Shown here piece after piece: positions 43,912 through 54,002 of a stretch of 64,000 nt of DNA. Every line of letters begins with the position of its first letter. The first letter of the stretch is position 1. The notes under the pieces are model-generated. The model ran no database searches. It was not told where the DNA came from and was given only the letters and a program-made list of their open reading frames with translations. The stretch covers positions 21,627 to 85,626 of the forward strand of contig JAJUIU010000005.1 of the NCBI GenBank assembly GCA_029267445.1, written 5' to 3'. Both the position numbers and the translations under genes were made by a program. The DNA is from Rhodospirillaceae bacterium (GTDB taxonomy: Bacteria; Pseudomonadota; Alphaproteobacteria; Azospirillales; Azospirillaceae).

Positions 43912-46900
43912 CTAGCTGCACCCCGTCGTGGAGCCGCAGGTGTCGCATTTCAGGCAGGTGCCGTTGCGGACCAGGGTCATGTTGCCGCATTCGGGGCAGG
44001 GGTCGCCCTCGTAGCCTTTGGCGCGGGCTTCCTTCATCCGCTCGTAGCGGGCGTCGGCCGCACGGGCCGAGGTCGGCGGGGCGCCGGCCACGCCGACGTT
44101 GCCGGCGCCGGCCTGGGTGGTGCCGCCGTGGCCCGGCTGGAAGGCCTGGGGCTGGGCGGAGTCCGTTCCCGTGGCGGCGAGCGGTTCTGCGGCGACGGTG
44201 CGAAAGGCCTGGATGGCCTTGTTGGCCTGACCGCCGGGCAGGACCCGCAGGTTGGAGCGGACATAGCCGGTGCTGGCCACGCGGGCGACCACGTCCAGCG
44301 TCTCCTGCGTCACGGCGCGGGACTTGAAGGCGGCGGCGGCCTCGGCCGCGGCGTCGGCACTGCCGTCGGCCTCGATCTCCGCCAGCTCCGCCTGGGCCAC
44401 ACCCCCGCCCAGCGCATCGGGCAGCAGGTCGTCCGGCGTGGCGTGGGCGAGGTCGTTGCGGCCGAGGTAGGAGACGGCGAGCTCGCGGAACAGGTAGTCC
44501 AGGATGCTGGTCGCCATCTTGATGGCGTCGTTGCCCTGCACGGGGCCCGAGGGCTCGAACCGCGTGAAGGTGAAGGCCTCCACATACTCCTCCAGCGGGA
44601 CGCCGTACTGGAGGCCCAGGCTGATGGCGATGGCGAAGTTGTTCATCAGGGAGCGGAAGGCCGCCCCCTCCTTGTGCATGTCGATGAAGATCTCGCCCAG
44701 GCGGCCGTCCTCGTACTCGCCGGTGCGCAGATACACCTTGTGCCCGCCCACCATGGCCTTCTGGGTGTAGCCCTTGCGCCGGTGGGGCAGCTTCTCCCGG
44801 TCGGAACGGCGGATGGTGCGCTCCACGATCCGTTCGACGATGCGCTCGGCCACGATCTCCGCCCGCTGGGCGGCGGGGGCGGCGACGATCTTCTCCAGGA
44901 CCGACGCGGTGTCGTCCGTATCCTCGGAGAGGTCGTCCTCGTCCTCCTCAAGCACCTGCGCGTTCAACGGCTGGCTGAGCTTGGAGCCGTCGCGGTAGAG
45001 GGCGTTCGCCTTCAGGCCCAGGCGCCAGGAGAGGAGGTAGGCGTCCTTGCACTCCTCCACCGTGGCGTGGTTGGGCATGTTGATGGTCTTGGAGATCGCA
45101 CCCGAGATGAAGGGCTGGGCCGCCGCCATCATGCGGATGTGCGCCTCGGTGGAGAGGTAGCGCTTGCCGATCTTGCCGCAGGGGCTGGCGCAGTCGAAGA
45201 CGGGCAGGTGCTCGTCGCGAAGGTGCGGCGCGCCCTCCAGGGTCATGGCCCCACAGACATAGGTGTTGGCGGCGTCGATCGCGGCCCGGTCGAAGCCGAT
45301 GGCGGCCAGCATGTCGAAGGCGAAATCGTCGAGCTGCGCCGGGGTGAGGCCCAGCACCTCGGTGCAGAAGGTCTCCCCCAGGGTCCATTTATTGAAGGCG
45401 AACTTGATGTCGAAGGCGCTGGCGAGGCCGACCTCGATCTTCTCGATCTGCTCCGTGCCGAAGCCCTTGGCCCGCAGCGTGTCGTGGTTGATGCCGGGCG
45501 ATCCCGCCAGGGTGCCGTGGCCGACGGCGTAACGCTCGATGTCGCGCACCTGCTCCGGGCTGTAGCCGAGGGTGGCCAGCGCCTCCGGCACCACGCGGTT
45601 GATGATCTTGAAATAGCCGCCGCCGGCCAGCTTCTTGAACTTCACCAGGGCGAAGTCCGGCTCGATGCCGGTGGTGTCGCAGTCCATCACCAGACCGATG
45701 GTGCCGGTGGGGGCGATCACCGTGGCCTGGGCGTTGCGGAAGCCGTGCTGCTCGCCAAGCTCGAGGGCGCGGTCCCAGGCGGCTTGCGCTGCGTCCACCA
45801 GGGCCTTGTCCGGGCATTCGGCCGCGTTCAGGGCCACGGGCAGGACGCTGAGGCCCTCATAGCCCCCGCGCTCCCCGCAGGCGGCACGCCGGTGGTTGCG
45901 GATGACGCGCAGCATGGCCTCGCGGTTGGCGGCATAGCCGGGGAAGGGCCCCAGCTCCTCCGCCATCTCCGCACTGGTGGCGTAGGCGACACCGGTCATG
46001 ATCGCGGTGATGGCGGCACAGATGGCCCGGCCCTCCGCACTGTCGTAGGGGATGCCCGACGCCATCAGCAGGCCGCCGATGTTGGCGTAGCCGAGGCCCA
46101 GCGTGCGGTACTCGTAGGAGAGCTGCGCGATCTCACGGGATGGGAACTGCGCCATCAGGACGCTGATCTCGAGCACGATGGTCCAGAGGCGGGTGGCGTG
46201 CTCGAAGGCGGCGATGTCGAACGAACCGTCGGGTTTACGGAACTCCATCAGGTTCATGGACGCCAGATTGCAGGCCGTGTCGTCCAGGAACATGTACTCC
46301 GAGCACGGATTGCTGGCGTTGATCCGGCCGGAGGCGGGGCAGGTGTGCCACTCGTTGATGGTGGTGTCGTACTGCACGCCGGGATCGGCGGACTGCCAGG
46401 CGGCGTAGGCGACCTTGTCCCACAGCGCCCGGGCCTTCAGCGTCCTCACCGGCTTGCCGTTGAGGCGGGCCGTCAGGTGCCAGTCGCCGTCGGTCTGCAC
46501 CGCCTCCAGGAAGGCGTTGGGGACGCGCACGGAATTGTTGGAGTTCTGGCCGGAAACGGTGAGGTAGGCCTCCGAATCCCAGTCGGTGTCGAAGGTGCGG
46601 ATGTCGAAGGCGTCATAGCCCTGGCCCGCGAGCTGGATGGCGCGCTGGATGTAGTTCTCCGGGATCATGGCCCGGCGGGCGGCCAGCACGGCCTTCTTCA
46701 GCGCCTTGTTCTTCGTGGGATCGAGCCGGTCGGCGTGGGCGCCGAACCCCTCGTTGCAGGCGGCGACCACCTGGTTCAGGTGCTTGGCGGCGAGCTTGGA
46801 ACCGGCGACCAGGGCAGCAACCTTCTGCTCCTCCACCACCTTCCAGTCGATGTAGGATTCGATGTCCGGATGGTCGAGATCGACCGTCACCATCTTGGCG

Positions 46901-47709
46901 GCACGCCGGGTGGTGCCGCCGGACTTGATGGCGCCGGCGGCACGGTCGCCGATCTTCAGGAAGCTCATCAGGCCGGAGGAACGGCCGCCGCCGGACAGCT
47001 TCTCGTTCTCCCCGCGCAGGCGGGAGAAGTTGGTGCCGGTGCCGCTGCCGTACTTGAACAGCCGCGCCTCGCGCACCCAGAGGTCCATGATGCCGCCGTC
47101 GTTCACCAGATCGTCGGCGACGGACTGGATGAAGCAGGCGTGCGGCTGCGGATGCTCGTAGGCGCTGTCGGACTTGACGAGCTGGCCGGTGCGGAAATCG
47201 ACGTAGAAATGGCCCTGGCTGGGCCCGTCGATGCCGTAGGCCCAATGCAGGCCGGTGTTGAACCATTGCGGGCTGTTGGGTGCGGCCATCTGGCGGGCCA
47301 GCATGAAGCGCATCTCGTCGAAGAAGCTGCGCGCGTCGGCGTCGCTGTCGAAGTAGCCGCCCTTCCAGCCCCAGTAGGCCCAGGTGCCGGCCAGCCGGTC
47401 GAACACCTGCCGGGCCGAGGTCTCGCCCACGGTGGGCGTGTCGGCTGCGGCGGCGACATGGCGCCAGAGGAAGGAGGGCGTGTCGTTCTCCTCCACCGCC
47501 TTCAGGGCCGAAGGCACGCCCGCCTTGCGGAAATACTTCTGGGCGAGGATGTCGCAGGCGACCTGCGACCAGTCGGCCGGCACCTCGATGTCCTTGGCCT
47601 GGAAGACGACCGAGCCGTCGGGATTGCGGATCTCGCTCGTGGTCCGGCGGAAGGCGATGCCCTCATAGGCGTCGCGGCCCTCGGTGGTGAAACGGCGCTC
47701 GATACGCAT
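43912..47709 (-). CDS. nrdJ: Adenosylcobalamin-dependent (class II) ribonucleotide reductase
   Basis: 1265 residues from ATG 47709 ([11 protein letters not shown]). Makes deoxyribonucleotides with or without oxygen. The barrel motifs [30 protein letters not shown] and [22 protein letters not shown] are present, and the C-terminus carries paired CPECG and CDTCG motifs (zinc or redox cysteines). A long insert-like segment with [13 protein letters not shown] lies near residue 960-1000. No intein is apparent. As the only RNR in view, it suits an organism moving between oxic and anoxic life and needing cobalamin. Confidence 0.95.
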   Translation of the reverse strand: MRIERRFTTEGRDAYEGIAFRRTTSEIRNPDGSVVFQAKDIEVPADWSQVACDILAQKYFRKAGVPSALKAVEENDTPSFLWRHVAAAADTPTVGETSARQVFDRLAGTWAYWGWKGGYFDSDADARSFFDEMRFMLARQMAAPNSPQWFNTGLHWAYGIDGPSQGHFYVDFRTGQLVKSDSAYEHPQPHACFIQSVADDLVNDGGIMDLWVREARLFKYGSGTGTNFSRLRGENEKLSGGGRSSGLMSFLKIGDRAAGAIKSGGTTRRAAKMVTVDLDHPDIESYIDWKVVEEQKVAALVAGSKLAAKHLNQVVAACNEGFGAHADRLDPTKNKALKKAVLAARRAMIPENYIQRAIQLAGQGYDAFDIRTFDTDWDSEAYLTVSGQNSNNSVRVPNAFLEAVQTDGDWHLTARLNGKPVRTLKARALWDKVAYAAWQSADPGVQYDTTINEWHTCPASGRINASNPCSEYMFLDDTACNLASMNLMEFRKPDGSFDIAAFEHATRLWTIVLEISVLMAQFPSREIAQLSYEYRTLGLGYANIGGLLMASGIPYDSAEGRAICAAITAIMTGVAYATSAEMAEELGPFPGYAANREAMLRVIRNHRRAACGERGGYEGLSVLPVALNAAECPDKALVDAAQAAWDRALELGEQHGFRNAQATVIAPTGTIGLVMDCDTTGIEPDFALVKFKKLAGGGYFKIINRVVPEALATLGYSPEQVRDIERYAVGHGTLAGSPGINHDTLRAKGFGTEQIEKIEVGLASAFDIKFAFNKWTLGETFCTEVLGLTPAQLDDFAFDMLAAIGFDRAAIDAANTYVCGAMTLEGAPHLRDEHLPVFDCASPCGKIGKRYLSTEAHIRMMAAAQPFISGAISKTINMPNHATVEECKDAYLLSWRLGLKANALYRDGSKLSQPLNAQVLEEDEDDLSEDTDDTASVLEKIVAAPAAQRAEIVAERIVERIVERTIRRSDREKLPHRRKGYTQKAMVGGHKVYLRTGEYEDGRLGEIFIDMHKEGAAFRSLMNNFAIAISLGLQYGVPLEEYVEAFTFTRFEPSGPVQGNDAIKMATSILDYLFRELAVSYLGRNDLAHATPDDLLPDALGGGVAQAELAEIEADGSADAAAEAAAAFKSRAVTQETLDVVARVASTGYVRSNLRVLPGGQANKAIQAFRTVAAEPLAATGTDSAQPQAFQPGHGGTTQAGAGNVGVAGAPPTSARAADARYERMKEARAKGYEGDPCPECGNMTLVRNGTCLKCDTCGSTTGCS

Positions 47710-48017
47710 GGCGTGCTGCCCCTCGTTCGTCCCTGGCGCGGGGGCCGTCGCGCATGGGTCCACCGCGCACCGCCCCCAAGATGCTGTGTCCAACGAGAGC
47801 GTAGGCCACTAGTTCTGGCCCGGACAAGAAAACTTCGCGCTTGACGTGCGGTCGTGCGGCGGGCGGCGGGGGTGCCGAATCCCGCGCGATCCGGGCCGGG
47901 ACTCGGGCGACGCGGGCGCGCCCGCGACATTCGGGCCGGGGACTTCCCAAAGCGGGCGCGCGGTGGCAGGGTGCGCCCGACGAGGCCGGGAACGGCCCCA
48001 CCGCAACCGAACACCCG
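47710..48017. other. Intergenic region between nrdJ and the divergent membrane-protein gene
   Basis: About 308 bases of GC-rich sequence. I do not see a cobalamin riboswitch (no convincing B12 box) or an NrdR box. Promoters for both divergent genes must lie here. Confidence 0.5.
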
Positions 48018-49091
48018 ATGGACTCCCCGTTCGACCGGACCGGCGCCGACGCCGGCCACCCCTCCGCAGCCGATCCCGGCGCCACGGCCGCTGACGGCGC
48101 CGCCCGCGCCGCCGCGAAGTCCCGGCGCCTGAAGCTCTGGTCCACCGGCATCACCGTGGCGATCCTGCTGGTGCTGGGCGCCGTGGCGGTGGAGCATGTG
48201 GCGACCGAGGTGGATTTCGCCGAGGTCTGGGCGTATTTGCGCGGCCTGCCGCTGTGGAAGGTGCTGGAGGCGATCGGCTTCACCATCGCGGGCTATCTGG
48301 TGCTGACCCTCTATGACGTGTCGGCGCTGCACCATCTGCGGATCAAGGTGAAGTACGCCACGGTGGCGCTGGCCAGCTTCGCCGGCTACGCCATCTCCAA
48401 CAATGTCGGCTGGGCGGTGATCAGCGGCGCCTCCGTCCGCTTCCGCGTCTATTCGGTGGCGGGGCTGTCGGCCGGGACGATCGCCAAGATCGTCGTTTTC
48501 TCCACCACCACCTTCACCCTGGGTGTCGCCTTCATGGGCAGCCTCGGCATGCTGGTGGGCCCGCACCCGGTGGCCACGCTGCTGCGCCTGCCGGAGTGGA
48601 CGGTGCAGGCGCTGGCGGCGGGCGTGCTGGCCTTCCTGGCGGTGGTCTGCGTGGTCAGCGGCGTCACCCACAAGCCGGTGCGCATCGGCAGCTGGAGCTT
48701 CGAACTGCCGAGTTCGAAGATGGTGCTGGCGCAGATCGTCATCGCCTCGGCCGAGATCATGCTGGCCGGGGCGGCGCTATGGCTGCTGCTGCCGGAAGGG
48801 CACGGGGCCAGCTTCTTCGAGTTCCTGGGCATATTCTGCGCCGCCATGGTGGTGGCGATGGTGAGCCACGTGCCGGGCGGGCTGGGCGTGTTCGAAACGG
48901 TCATGCTGCTGGGCCTTTCCGCCCAGGGCAGCGCCAGCGGCGTGCTGGGCGCGTTGCTGGCCTTCCGCTTCATCTATTATGTGCTGCCCCTGTTCGCGGC
49001 GGGCATCCTGCTGGTGGGCTGGGAGATGAAGGGCCAGTCCGGCCCGGCCGCCCGGCTTTGGGCGAAGGTGCGGGGTCGGGGGCCGTCCTGA
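48018..49091 (+). CDS. UPF0104/MprF-type integral membrane protein
   Basis: 357 residues, about eight membrane helices. The conserved features LTLYDVSALHHLRIK, GYAISNNVGWAVISGASVRFRVYS and the helix with VSHVPGGLGVFETVMLLGL match the transmembrane (flippase-like) half of lysylphosphatidylglycerol synthetases and the YbhN family. There is no C-terminal aminoacyl-transferase domain. The start at 48018 (MDSPFDRTG) is a choice among several in-frame codons. Confidence 0.8.
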   Translation: MDSPFDRTGADAGHPSAADPGATAADGAARAAAKSRRLKLWSTGITVAILLVLGAVAVEHVATEVDFAEVWAYLRGLPLWKVLEAIGFTIAGYLVLTLYDVSALHHLRIKVKYATVALASFAGYAISNNVGWAVISGASVRFRVYSVAGLSAGTIAKIVVFSTTTFTLGVAFMGSLGMLVGPHPVATLLRLPEWTVQALAAGVLAFLAVVCVVSGVTHKPVRIGSWSFELPSSKMVLAQIVIASAEIMLAGAALWLLLPEGHGASFFEFLGIFCAAMVVAMVSHVPGGLGVFETVMLLGLSAQGSASGVLGALLAFRFIYYVLPLFAAGILLVGWEMKGQSGPAARLWAKVRGRGPS

Positions 49092-49111
49092 TCCTCTGAC
49101 AGCCGGGCCGA

Positions 49112-49741
49112 TTCAACACGGAGGCACGGAGGCACGGAGGTTGCCGCATGCCCCTGACAACGCGGCTTCGGGGCGATCATTGTTTACTGCGGCCTGCGGC
49201 CGCGTGGCGGCTGATAGAGCTTGGCCGATCGGAATGCATGTGAAGGTGTTCTCATGATTTCCCGCGCCGCGCCGGCAGCATGCCATGTGGCGTGAGGTCG
49301 GGAATGGCGGTGGTCCAGCTTCCAGAGGAACTGAATGCACTCGGCAGCCGGATCATCGGCGCCGCCATCGCCGTTCATCGCGAACTTGGGCCGGGCCTGC
49401 TGGAAAGCGTTTACGAGACCTGCCTCACCCGGGAACTGGACCTCGCAGGGCTCCGCTGGCAGAGGCAGGTGGCGCTGCCGATCCACTACAAGGGCGAGCG
49501 CCTGGACGGCGGCCTGAGGCTGGATCTGCTGGTCGAGAACTCCGTAGTTCTGGAAGTGAAGGCCGTCGAGACGCTACTTCCGCTGCACGAGGCGCAGCTT
49601 CTCACATATCTCCGGATAACCGCGAAGCGGCTTGGGTACATTCTGAACTTCAACGTCCCGGTGATGCGCCTGGGAATTCGCCGCGTCGCCCACTGATCGC
49701 TATCGCTCCAAGCCTCCGTGTCTCCGTGCCTCCGTGTTGAA
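49112..49741. mobile_element. Candidate element: GxxExxY gene bounded by inverted CACGGAGG repeats
   Basis: Left terminus 49112-49142 (TTCAACACGGAGGCACGGAG and one more unit) and right terminus 49713-49741 (CCTCCGTGTCTCCGTGCCTC then CGTGTTGAA) are near-perfect inverted copies and enclose one gene of the GxxExxY family. The same terminal unit frames a gene-less palindrome at 61024-61270. No transposase is encoded, so mobility would need help from elsewhere. Confidence 0.55.
49304..49696 (+). CDS. GxxExxY-family protein (PDDEXK nuclease-like)
   Basis: 130 residues from ATG 49304. The name-giving motif is GPGLLESVYETCL (G-x-x-E-x-x-Y); it is followed by IHYKGERLDGGLRLDLLVENSVVLEVKAVE, whose D...ExK spacing fits the PDDEXK nuclease fold, and by QLLTYLRITAKRLGYILNFN. 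The family is widespread and of unknown function, often near repeats of the type seen here. It lies centrally between inverted repeats. Confidence 0.85.
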   Translation: MAVVQLPEELNALGSRIIGAAIAVHRELGPGLLESVYETCLTRELDLAGLRWQRQVALPIHYKGERLDGGLRLDLLVENSVVLEVKAVETLLPLHEAQLLTYLRITAKRLGYILNFNVPVMRLGIRRVAH

Positions 49742-49901
49742 CAAAGAATGGCCGGTAAGGCGCAGGCCCGGCGGGACCCGCACCGCTTTCCGCGGCGCAA
49801 CCGGGCTGTGGACGGGCGGGGCGGGTGGTGCCATAGTCCCGGCCGGTTTCGGCGCCCCGTCGCGATCCCCTGGGGCGCCTGTCGATCACCTGCGGACGAT
49901 C

Positions 49902-50294
49902 ATGACGGACAAAGTCGATTTCGCGACCTGGATGTCGAACTTCGCCATCCGCTTCCTGACCTGGCGGCGGGGCGAGCTGGTCGGCACCGACCGCTACGGC
50001 AACACCTACTACAAGGACAAGCGGCCGAAGCGGGGGACGCGGGAACGCCGCTGGGTGATCTACAACGGCCTGCCCGAGGCCTCCAAGGTTCCGCCCGAAT
50101 GGCACGGCTGGCTGCACCATTCCATGGACGCGCCGCTGCCGGAGGGGACGAGCCCCTTCCACAAGCCCTGGGTGAAGGAGCACCTGCCGAACCCGACCGG
50201 CACCATCGGCGCCTACCGGCCGCCGGGGCACCTGACGCAGGGCGGCCAGCGCGCCCGCGCCACCGGCGACTACGAGCCCTGGTCGCCGAACTGA
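49902..50294 (+). CDS. NDUFA12-like NADH:ubiquinone oxidoreductase subunit
   Basis: 130 residues from ATG 49902. GTDRYGNTYYKDK, RERRWVIYNG and PPEWHGWLHHSMDAP are the signatures of NDUFA12 (B17.2), an accessory complex I subunit that alphaproteobacteria share with mitochondria. Encoded apart from the main nuo genes, directly upstream of mlaD, as is common in the class. Confidence 0.92.
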   Translation: MTDKVDFATWMSNFAIRFLTWRRGELVGTDRYGNTYYKDKRPKRGTRERRWVIYNGLPEASKVPPEWHGWLHHSMDAPLPEGTSPFHKPWVKEHLPNPTGTIGAYRPPGHLTQGGQRARATGDYEPWSPN

Positions 50295-50391
50295 GGGTTC
50301 GCCGCACGGCGCCGGCGGCGCGCTTTCCACTGGACAGGGGCCGCCATCGGCCCCATGTCCGTCACGTTCTTCGGCTGCTCTCCGGAATCCC

Positions 50392-50937
50392 ATGCGCAGG
50401 AATGTGATCGAAACCGTGCTTGGCGCCGTCGTCCTCGTGGTGGCGGGCTTCTTCCTGTTCTTCGCCTACACGACGGGGAATGTGCGGAGCACGGGCGGCT
50501 ATCCGCTGGAGGCCAGCTTCACCAGCACCGGCGGCATCGCCAGCGGTGCGGACGTCCGGATCAGCGGCGTCAAGGTCGGCACCGTCGTGGGGCAACGGCT
50601 GGACAAGGACAGCTTCCAGGCCGTCCTGACGCTGGAGATCGACAACGCGGTGAAGCTGCCGGAGGACACGGTGGCCGCCATCGCCAGCGAGAGCCTGCTG
50701 GGCGGCCGCTTCATCGACCTGCAGCCCGGCGGAGCCGAGGAGATGCTGCAGGCCGGCGCCCGCCTCCAGTTCACCCAGTCGGCGGTGAACCTGGAAGATC
50801 TGCTGGGCCGGTTCATCTTCAGCTCCACCGGCGGGGGCGCCCAAGGTGGGGCGCAGGGCGCGAACGGCGCGGCTCCGGCCGGGCAAGGCGCCCAGCCTTC
50901 GGGCGCGCAGCCGGGCGGCCTGCTGGGTGGGCAGTGA
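50392..50937 (+). CDS. mlaD: MlaD, MCE-domain lipid-transport protein
   Basis: 181 residues: an N-terminal membrane helix (about 5-25), then one MCE domain with ASFTSTGGIASGADVRISGVKVGTVV, and a Gly/Ala/Gln-rich tail. Periplasmic substrate-binding component of the Mla retrograde phospholipid transporter that keeps outer-membrane asymmetry. The other mla genes are not adjacent. Overlaps the next gene by 4 bases (GTGA). Confidence 0.9.
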   Translation: MRRNVIETVLGAVVLVVAGFFLFFAYTTGNVRSTGGYPLEASFTSTGGIASGADVRISGVKVGTVVGQRLDKDSFQAVLTLEIDNAVKLPEDTVAAIASESLLGGRFIDLQPGGAEEMLQAGARLQFTQSAVNLEDLLGRFIFSSTGGGAQGGAQGANGAAPAGQGAQPSGAQPGGLLGGQ

Positions 50938-51716
50938 GCCCTGCCGACCCGGACCGCCCCGACCGGGGACCGGCGCAGGCCTGGGACGCCGAACGATACG
51001 CCCGCGAGTTTCGGTTCGTGGCCGAGTATGGCCGTTCGCTGATCGGCCTGCTCGATCCGCGCCCGGGTGAGCGCATCCTCGACCTCGGCTGCGGCGACGG
51101 CGCCTTAACGGCCGAACTCGCCGCGGCGGGTGTGGCGGTGGTGGCCGTGGACGCCGACCCGTCCATGGTCGCGATGGCGCGGGCGCGGGGCCTGGACGCC
51201 TTTGTGGTGAACGGGCATGAGCTGCCCTACGAGGCGGAGTTCGACGCCGTCTTCTCCAACGCGGCCCTGCACTGGATGCGGGACGCCGACGCGGTGATCG
51301 CCGGTGTCGCCCGCGCGCTGCGGCCGGGCGGACGCTTCGTGGCGGAGCTGGGCGGGGCGGGCAACGTGGAGACGACGCGCCGCGCGCTGATCGCGGCGCT
51401 GGACCGGCGCGGGCTGGACGGGGCGGGGGCGGACCCCTGGTTCTTCCCCACGCCCGAGGACTACCGGCTGCGGCTGGAGCGCGCCGGGTTCCGGGTCGAG
51501 GCGATGAGCCATTTCCCCCGGCCGTCGCACCTGGAACATGGCCTGCGCCCCTGGCTGGAGACGTTCGGCGGCCCGTTCCTGGCGCGGGTGCCAGAACCGG
51601 AGCGCGCGGCGCTGATGGCCGAGGTGGAGGAGGCCTGCGCGCCGGTGCTGCGCCGGGCGGACGGAAGCTGGTGGGCGGACTATGTCCGGCTGCGGTTCCG
51701 GGCGGTCGCCACCTGA
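50934..51716 (+). CDS. Class I SAM-dependent methyltransferase
   Basis: 260 residues from GTG 50934, coupled to mlaD. SAM-binding motif ILDLGCGDGALTAELA, acidic loop VDADPSMVAMARARG and post-motif FDAVFSNAALHWMRD match trans-aconitate-methyltransferase-like enzymes. The substrate is not predictable. Confidence 0.85.
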   Translation: MSPADPDRPDRGPAQAWDAERYAREFRFVAEYGRSLIGLLDPRPGERILDLGCGDGALTAELAAAGVAVVAVDADPSMVAMARARGLDAFVVNGHELPYEAEFDAVFSNAALHWMRDADAVIAGVARALRPGGRFVAELGGAGNVETTRRALIAALDRRGLDGAGADPWFFPTPEDYRLRLERAGFRVEAMSHFPRPSHLEHGLRPWLETFGGPFLARVPEPERAALMAEVEEACAPVLRRADGSWWADYVRLRFRAVAT

Positions 51717-51796
51717 GCGCGCCCCGCTGCGGCGCACCGCGATGTTGACCCACCCCGATATTGACATAGTCGGCGGGCAGGGTAGGTGTGACGGCC

Positions 51797-52501
51797 ATGC
51801 ACGGAACCGACCCGATGATGACAGCCACCTTCCGCCGGATCGCCCGCATGGCGGCGCTGGCCGCGCTACTGCCCGCGGCAGCGCTTGCGCAGAGCCCGAG
51901 CACGCCCGGACCGGCGCCGCAGGTGCCGCCGTCGCAGGCCGTCATCCCCGCGCCGCAGCCGGCGGAGCCGGCACCGACGACAGAGACGCCGCCGCCCGCG
52001 ACAGAGGCCGTGCCCCAGACCGGTGCGGAGGTGCCGCCGTCGGGTGAGGCCGCTCCGGCCGAACCCGCCACTGATGCCCCTGTCGCCCTGCCGCCGGAGC
52101 AGCGGAGCGGCATCACCGGCCTGCGCCGGACCCCGAACGCGCCCCCGCCCGCGCAGGAGCGGACCTTCGAGGACAAGCAGGTCGCCGTGCTGCAGGGGCT
52201 GGACAAGATCACCGCGCGGACCAGCACCTTCACCGTGCCGGTGGGGGGCGTGAACCAGTTCGGCCAGCTGTCCGTGACCGTCCGCGCCTGCCGCAAGGCG
52301 CCGCCGGTGGACCCGCCGGAGAGCGCCGCGTTCGTGGAGATCGTCGAGCGGAAGCAGGGCGAGGAGCCGAAGGGCCACTTCAGCGGCTGGATGTTCGCCT
52401 CCAGCCCCGCCCTGTCGGCGATGGAGCACCCGGTCTACGATGTCTGGGTGATCGACTGCAGGAACGAGTCCACCAGCTCGGCCTCCGACACGCCGCAGTG
52501 A
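51797..52501 (+). CDS. DUF2155-family exported protein
   Basis: 234 residues from ATG 51797 (GTG 51788 is possible). Signal peptide (RIARMAALAALLPAAALAQ) then a long Pro/Ala-rich linker, then a conserved C-terminal domain starting VAVLQGLDKITARTSTFTVPVG and containing LSVTVRACRKAPP and FSGWMFASSPALSAMEHPVYDVWVIDC. The two Cys probably form a disulfide. This pattern is DUF2155, common in alphaproteobacteria, function unknown. Its end overlaps aat (convergent) by 67 bases. Confidence 0.85.
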   Translation: MHGTDPMMTATFRRIARMAALAALLPAAALAQSPSTPGPAPQVPPSQAVIPAPQPAEPAPTTETPPPATEAVPQTGAEVPPSGEAAPAEPATDAPVALPPEQRSGITGLRRTPNAPPPAQERTFEDKQVAVLQGLDKITARTSTFTVPVGGVNQFGQLSVTVRACRKAPPVDPPESAAFVEIVERKQGEEPKGHFSGWMFASSPALSAMEHPVYDVWVIDCRNESTSSASDTPQ

Positions 52502-53088
52502 AACCGCGCCTCCCGTGACACGGCGGCGTTGAGCAGGCGCTTGTAGCGGATGCGGCTGATCTCCACCGCGCCGAAGCGGGCGAGGTGGCTGGTGACGAAC
52601 TGGGTGTCGAGCAGGCCGAAACGCCCGCGCACGAGCCGCGCCACGAGATGGACGAGGGCCACCTTGCTGGCGTCGGTCTCGCGGCTGAACATGCTCTCGC
52701 CGAAGAAGGCGGCACCGAGCGCCACGCCGTAGAGGCCCCCGACCAGCCGCCCGTCGCGCCAGCATTCCACGGAATGGGCGTAGCCCCGCTCGTGCAGGGC
52801 CGCGTAGGCGTTGAGGATATCCTCGTTGATCCAGGTGTTCGGCCGGTCGGCCGTCGGCTCACCGCAGGCGATGACCACGTCGCGGAAGGCGGTGTCGACC
52901 TTCACCTGGAACACCCGCCGTCGGACGATCTTGCGCAGGCTGCGGGGGACGTGGAACCCGTCGAGCGGAAGGATGCCGCGCAGCGGCGGATCGAACCAGA
53001 GCAGTTCCTTCGAGTCGGCGCTCTCCGCCATCGGGAAGATGCCGGCGGCATAGGCGCGGAGCAGGAGTTCGGGCGTCAGGGTCAGCAT
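52435..53088 (-). CDS. aat: Leucyl/phenylalanyl-tRNA-protein transferase
   Basis: 217 residues. Adds Leu or Phe to N-terminal Lys/Arg of proteins, marking them for ClpS/ClpAP degradation (N-end rule). YAAGIFPMAES, LLWFDPPLRGILPLDGFHVPRSLRK and LVGGLYGVALGAAFFGESMFSR are family signatures. ATG at 53088. The 3' end overlaps the convergent DUF2155 gene. Confidence 0.94.
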   Translation of the reverse strand: MLTLTPELLLRAYAAGIFPMAESADSKELLWFDPPLRGILPLDGFHVPRSLRKIVRRRVFQVKVDTAFRDVVIACGEPTADRPNTWINEDILNAYAALHERGYAHSVECWRDGRLVGGLYGVALGAAFFGESMFSRETDASKVALVHLVARLVRGRFGLLDTQFVTSHLARFGAVEISRIRYKRLLNAAVSREARFHCGVSEAELVDSFLQSITQTS

Positions 53089-53274
53089 GGCGGCGGACCG
53101 GAGTCTAGCGCATCGATCCGCCGAGTCCCAAGGCCCGCCGCGCGTTTCACCCGGATACCGCCCGTCGGCGTACCGCTGCCCGGCAGGCACGGCGGGAGGG
53201 TGGACACTTCCAAGCGTTAACTTTTCTGTCCTAGCATCATGGCGGGCCCTCGAACGGGGCCGGAAGGAGGGGCG

Positions 53275-53964
53275 ATGGCCGAGCGCGCGGGCAATCACAT
53301 CCACCACAGCTACGATGTGGAGCTGTCGCGGCTGGAGGCGATCCTGGCCGAGATGGGCGGCCGCTGCGAGCAGCAGATCGAGCTTGCGCTGCGGGCCCTG
53401 GAGACCCGGGACGACGAGACGGCCCGGCGGGTGGTCGCGGCCGACCAGAACGTCGACCGGCTGGAACGCGAGGCGGAGGAGCTGGTCGTGAGGCTGTTCG
53501 CGCTGCGGCAGCCGGTGGCCGTCGACCTGCGGACGGTGCTGGGCGCCCTGAAGGTCGCGAACGGCTACGAGCGCATCGGCGACAACATCAAGCACATCGC
53601 CAAGCGGACGCTGGAGCTGAACGCCGCCGCGTCGGTGGCGGCCATGGCCGAGGTGGTGGAGCTGGGGCGCGCGGTGCAGGCGGCGCTGCATGCCGCCAAC
53701 AACGCGGCGGCGCGCCGGGACGCCGACGCAGCGATACGGGTATGGGAAAGCGACGCGGGCATCGACGAGCAGTATCTGCGCGCGTCCAACGCCATCAGCG
53801 CCTGTTCCGAGGCCGACCCGCGGCAGGGCGGGGCGTGCCTGCACCTGCATTTCGTGGCGAAGGCGCTGGAGCGGATCGGCGACCACGCGACGAACCTGTC
53901 GGAGGTGGTCGCCTTCCAGGTGCTGGGGCGGCGCCTGCCGGAGGACCGGCCGAAGGTGGGGTGA
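53275..53964 (+). CDS. phoU: Phosphate transport/signalling regulator PhoU
   Basis: 229 residues, two three-helix PhoU repeats. Each carries the E/D-rich signature: RLEREAEELVVRLFALRQPVAVDLR and KALERIGDHATNLSEVV, with NGYERIGDNIKHIAKR between. Modulates the Pst transporter and PhoR kinase. ATG 53275 with AAGGAGGGG upstream. The pst and pho genes are not in view, so it is a solitary copy here. Confidence 0.93.
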   Translation: MAERAGNHIHHSYDVELSRLEAILAEMGGRCEQQIELALRALETRDDETARRVVAADQNVDRLEREAEELVVRLFALRQPVAVDLRTVLGALKVANGYERIGDNIKHIAKRTLELNAAASVAAMAEVVELGRAVQAALHAANNAAARRDADAAIRVWESDAGIDEQYLRASNAISACSEADPRQGGACLHLHFVAKALERIGDHATNLSEVVAFQVLGRRLPEDRPKVG

Positions 53965-54002
53965 GACGGGCGGGAATGGCGGGCGGGAAATGACGGCGGC
54001 GT

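Noticed and set aside
44128..47844. A 1238-codon open frame on the plus strand opposite nrdJ
   Set aside because: Shadow of nrdJ, with no domain-like features and composition typical of antisense of a GC-rich gene.
47710..48017. Cobalamin riboswitch upstream of nrdJ
   Set aside because: No B12-box-like sequence was found by eye; left as a computational test.
49112..49741. A complete insertion sequence
   Set aside because: There is no transposase gene and I cannot establish target-site duplications, so it is called only a candidate element.
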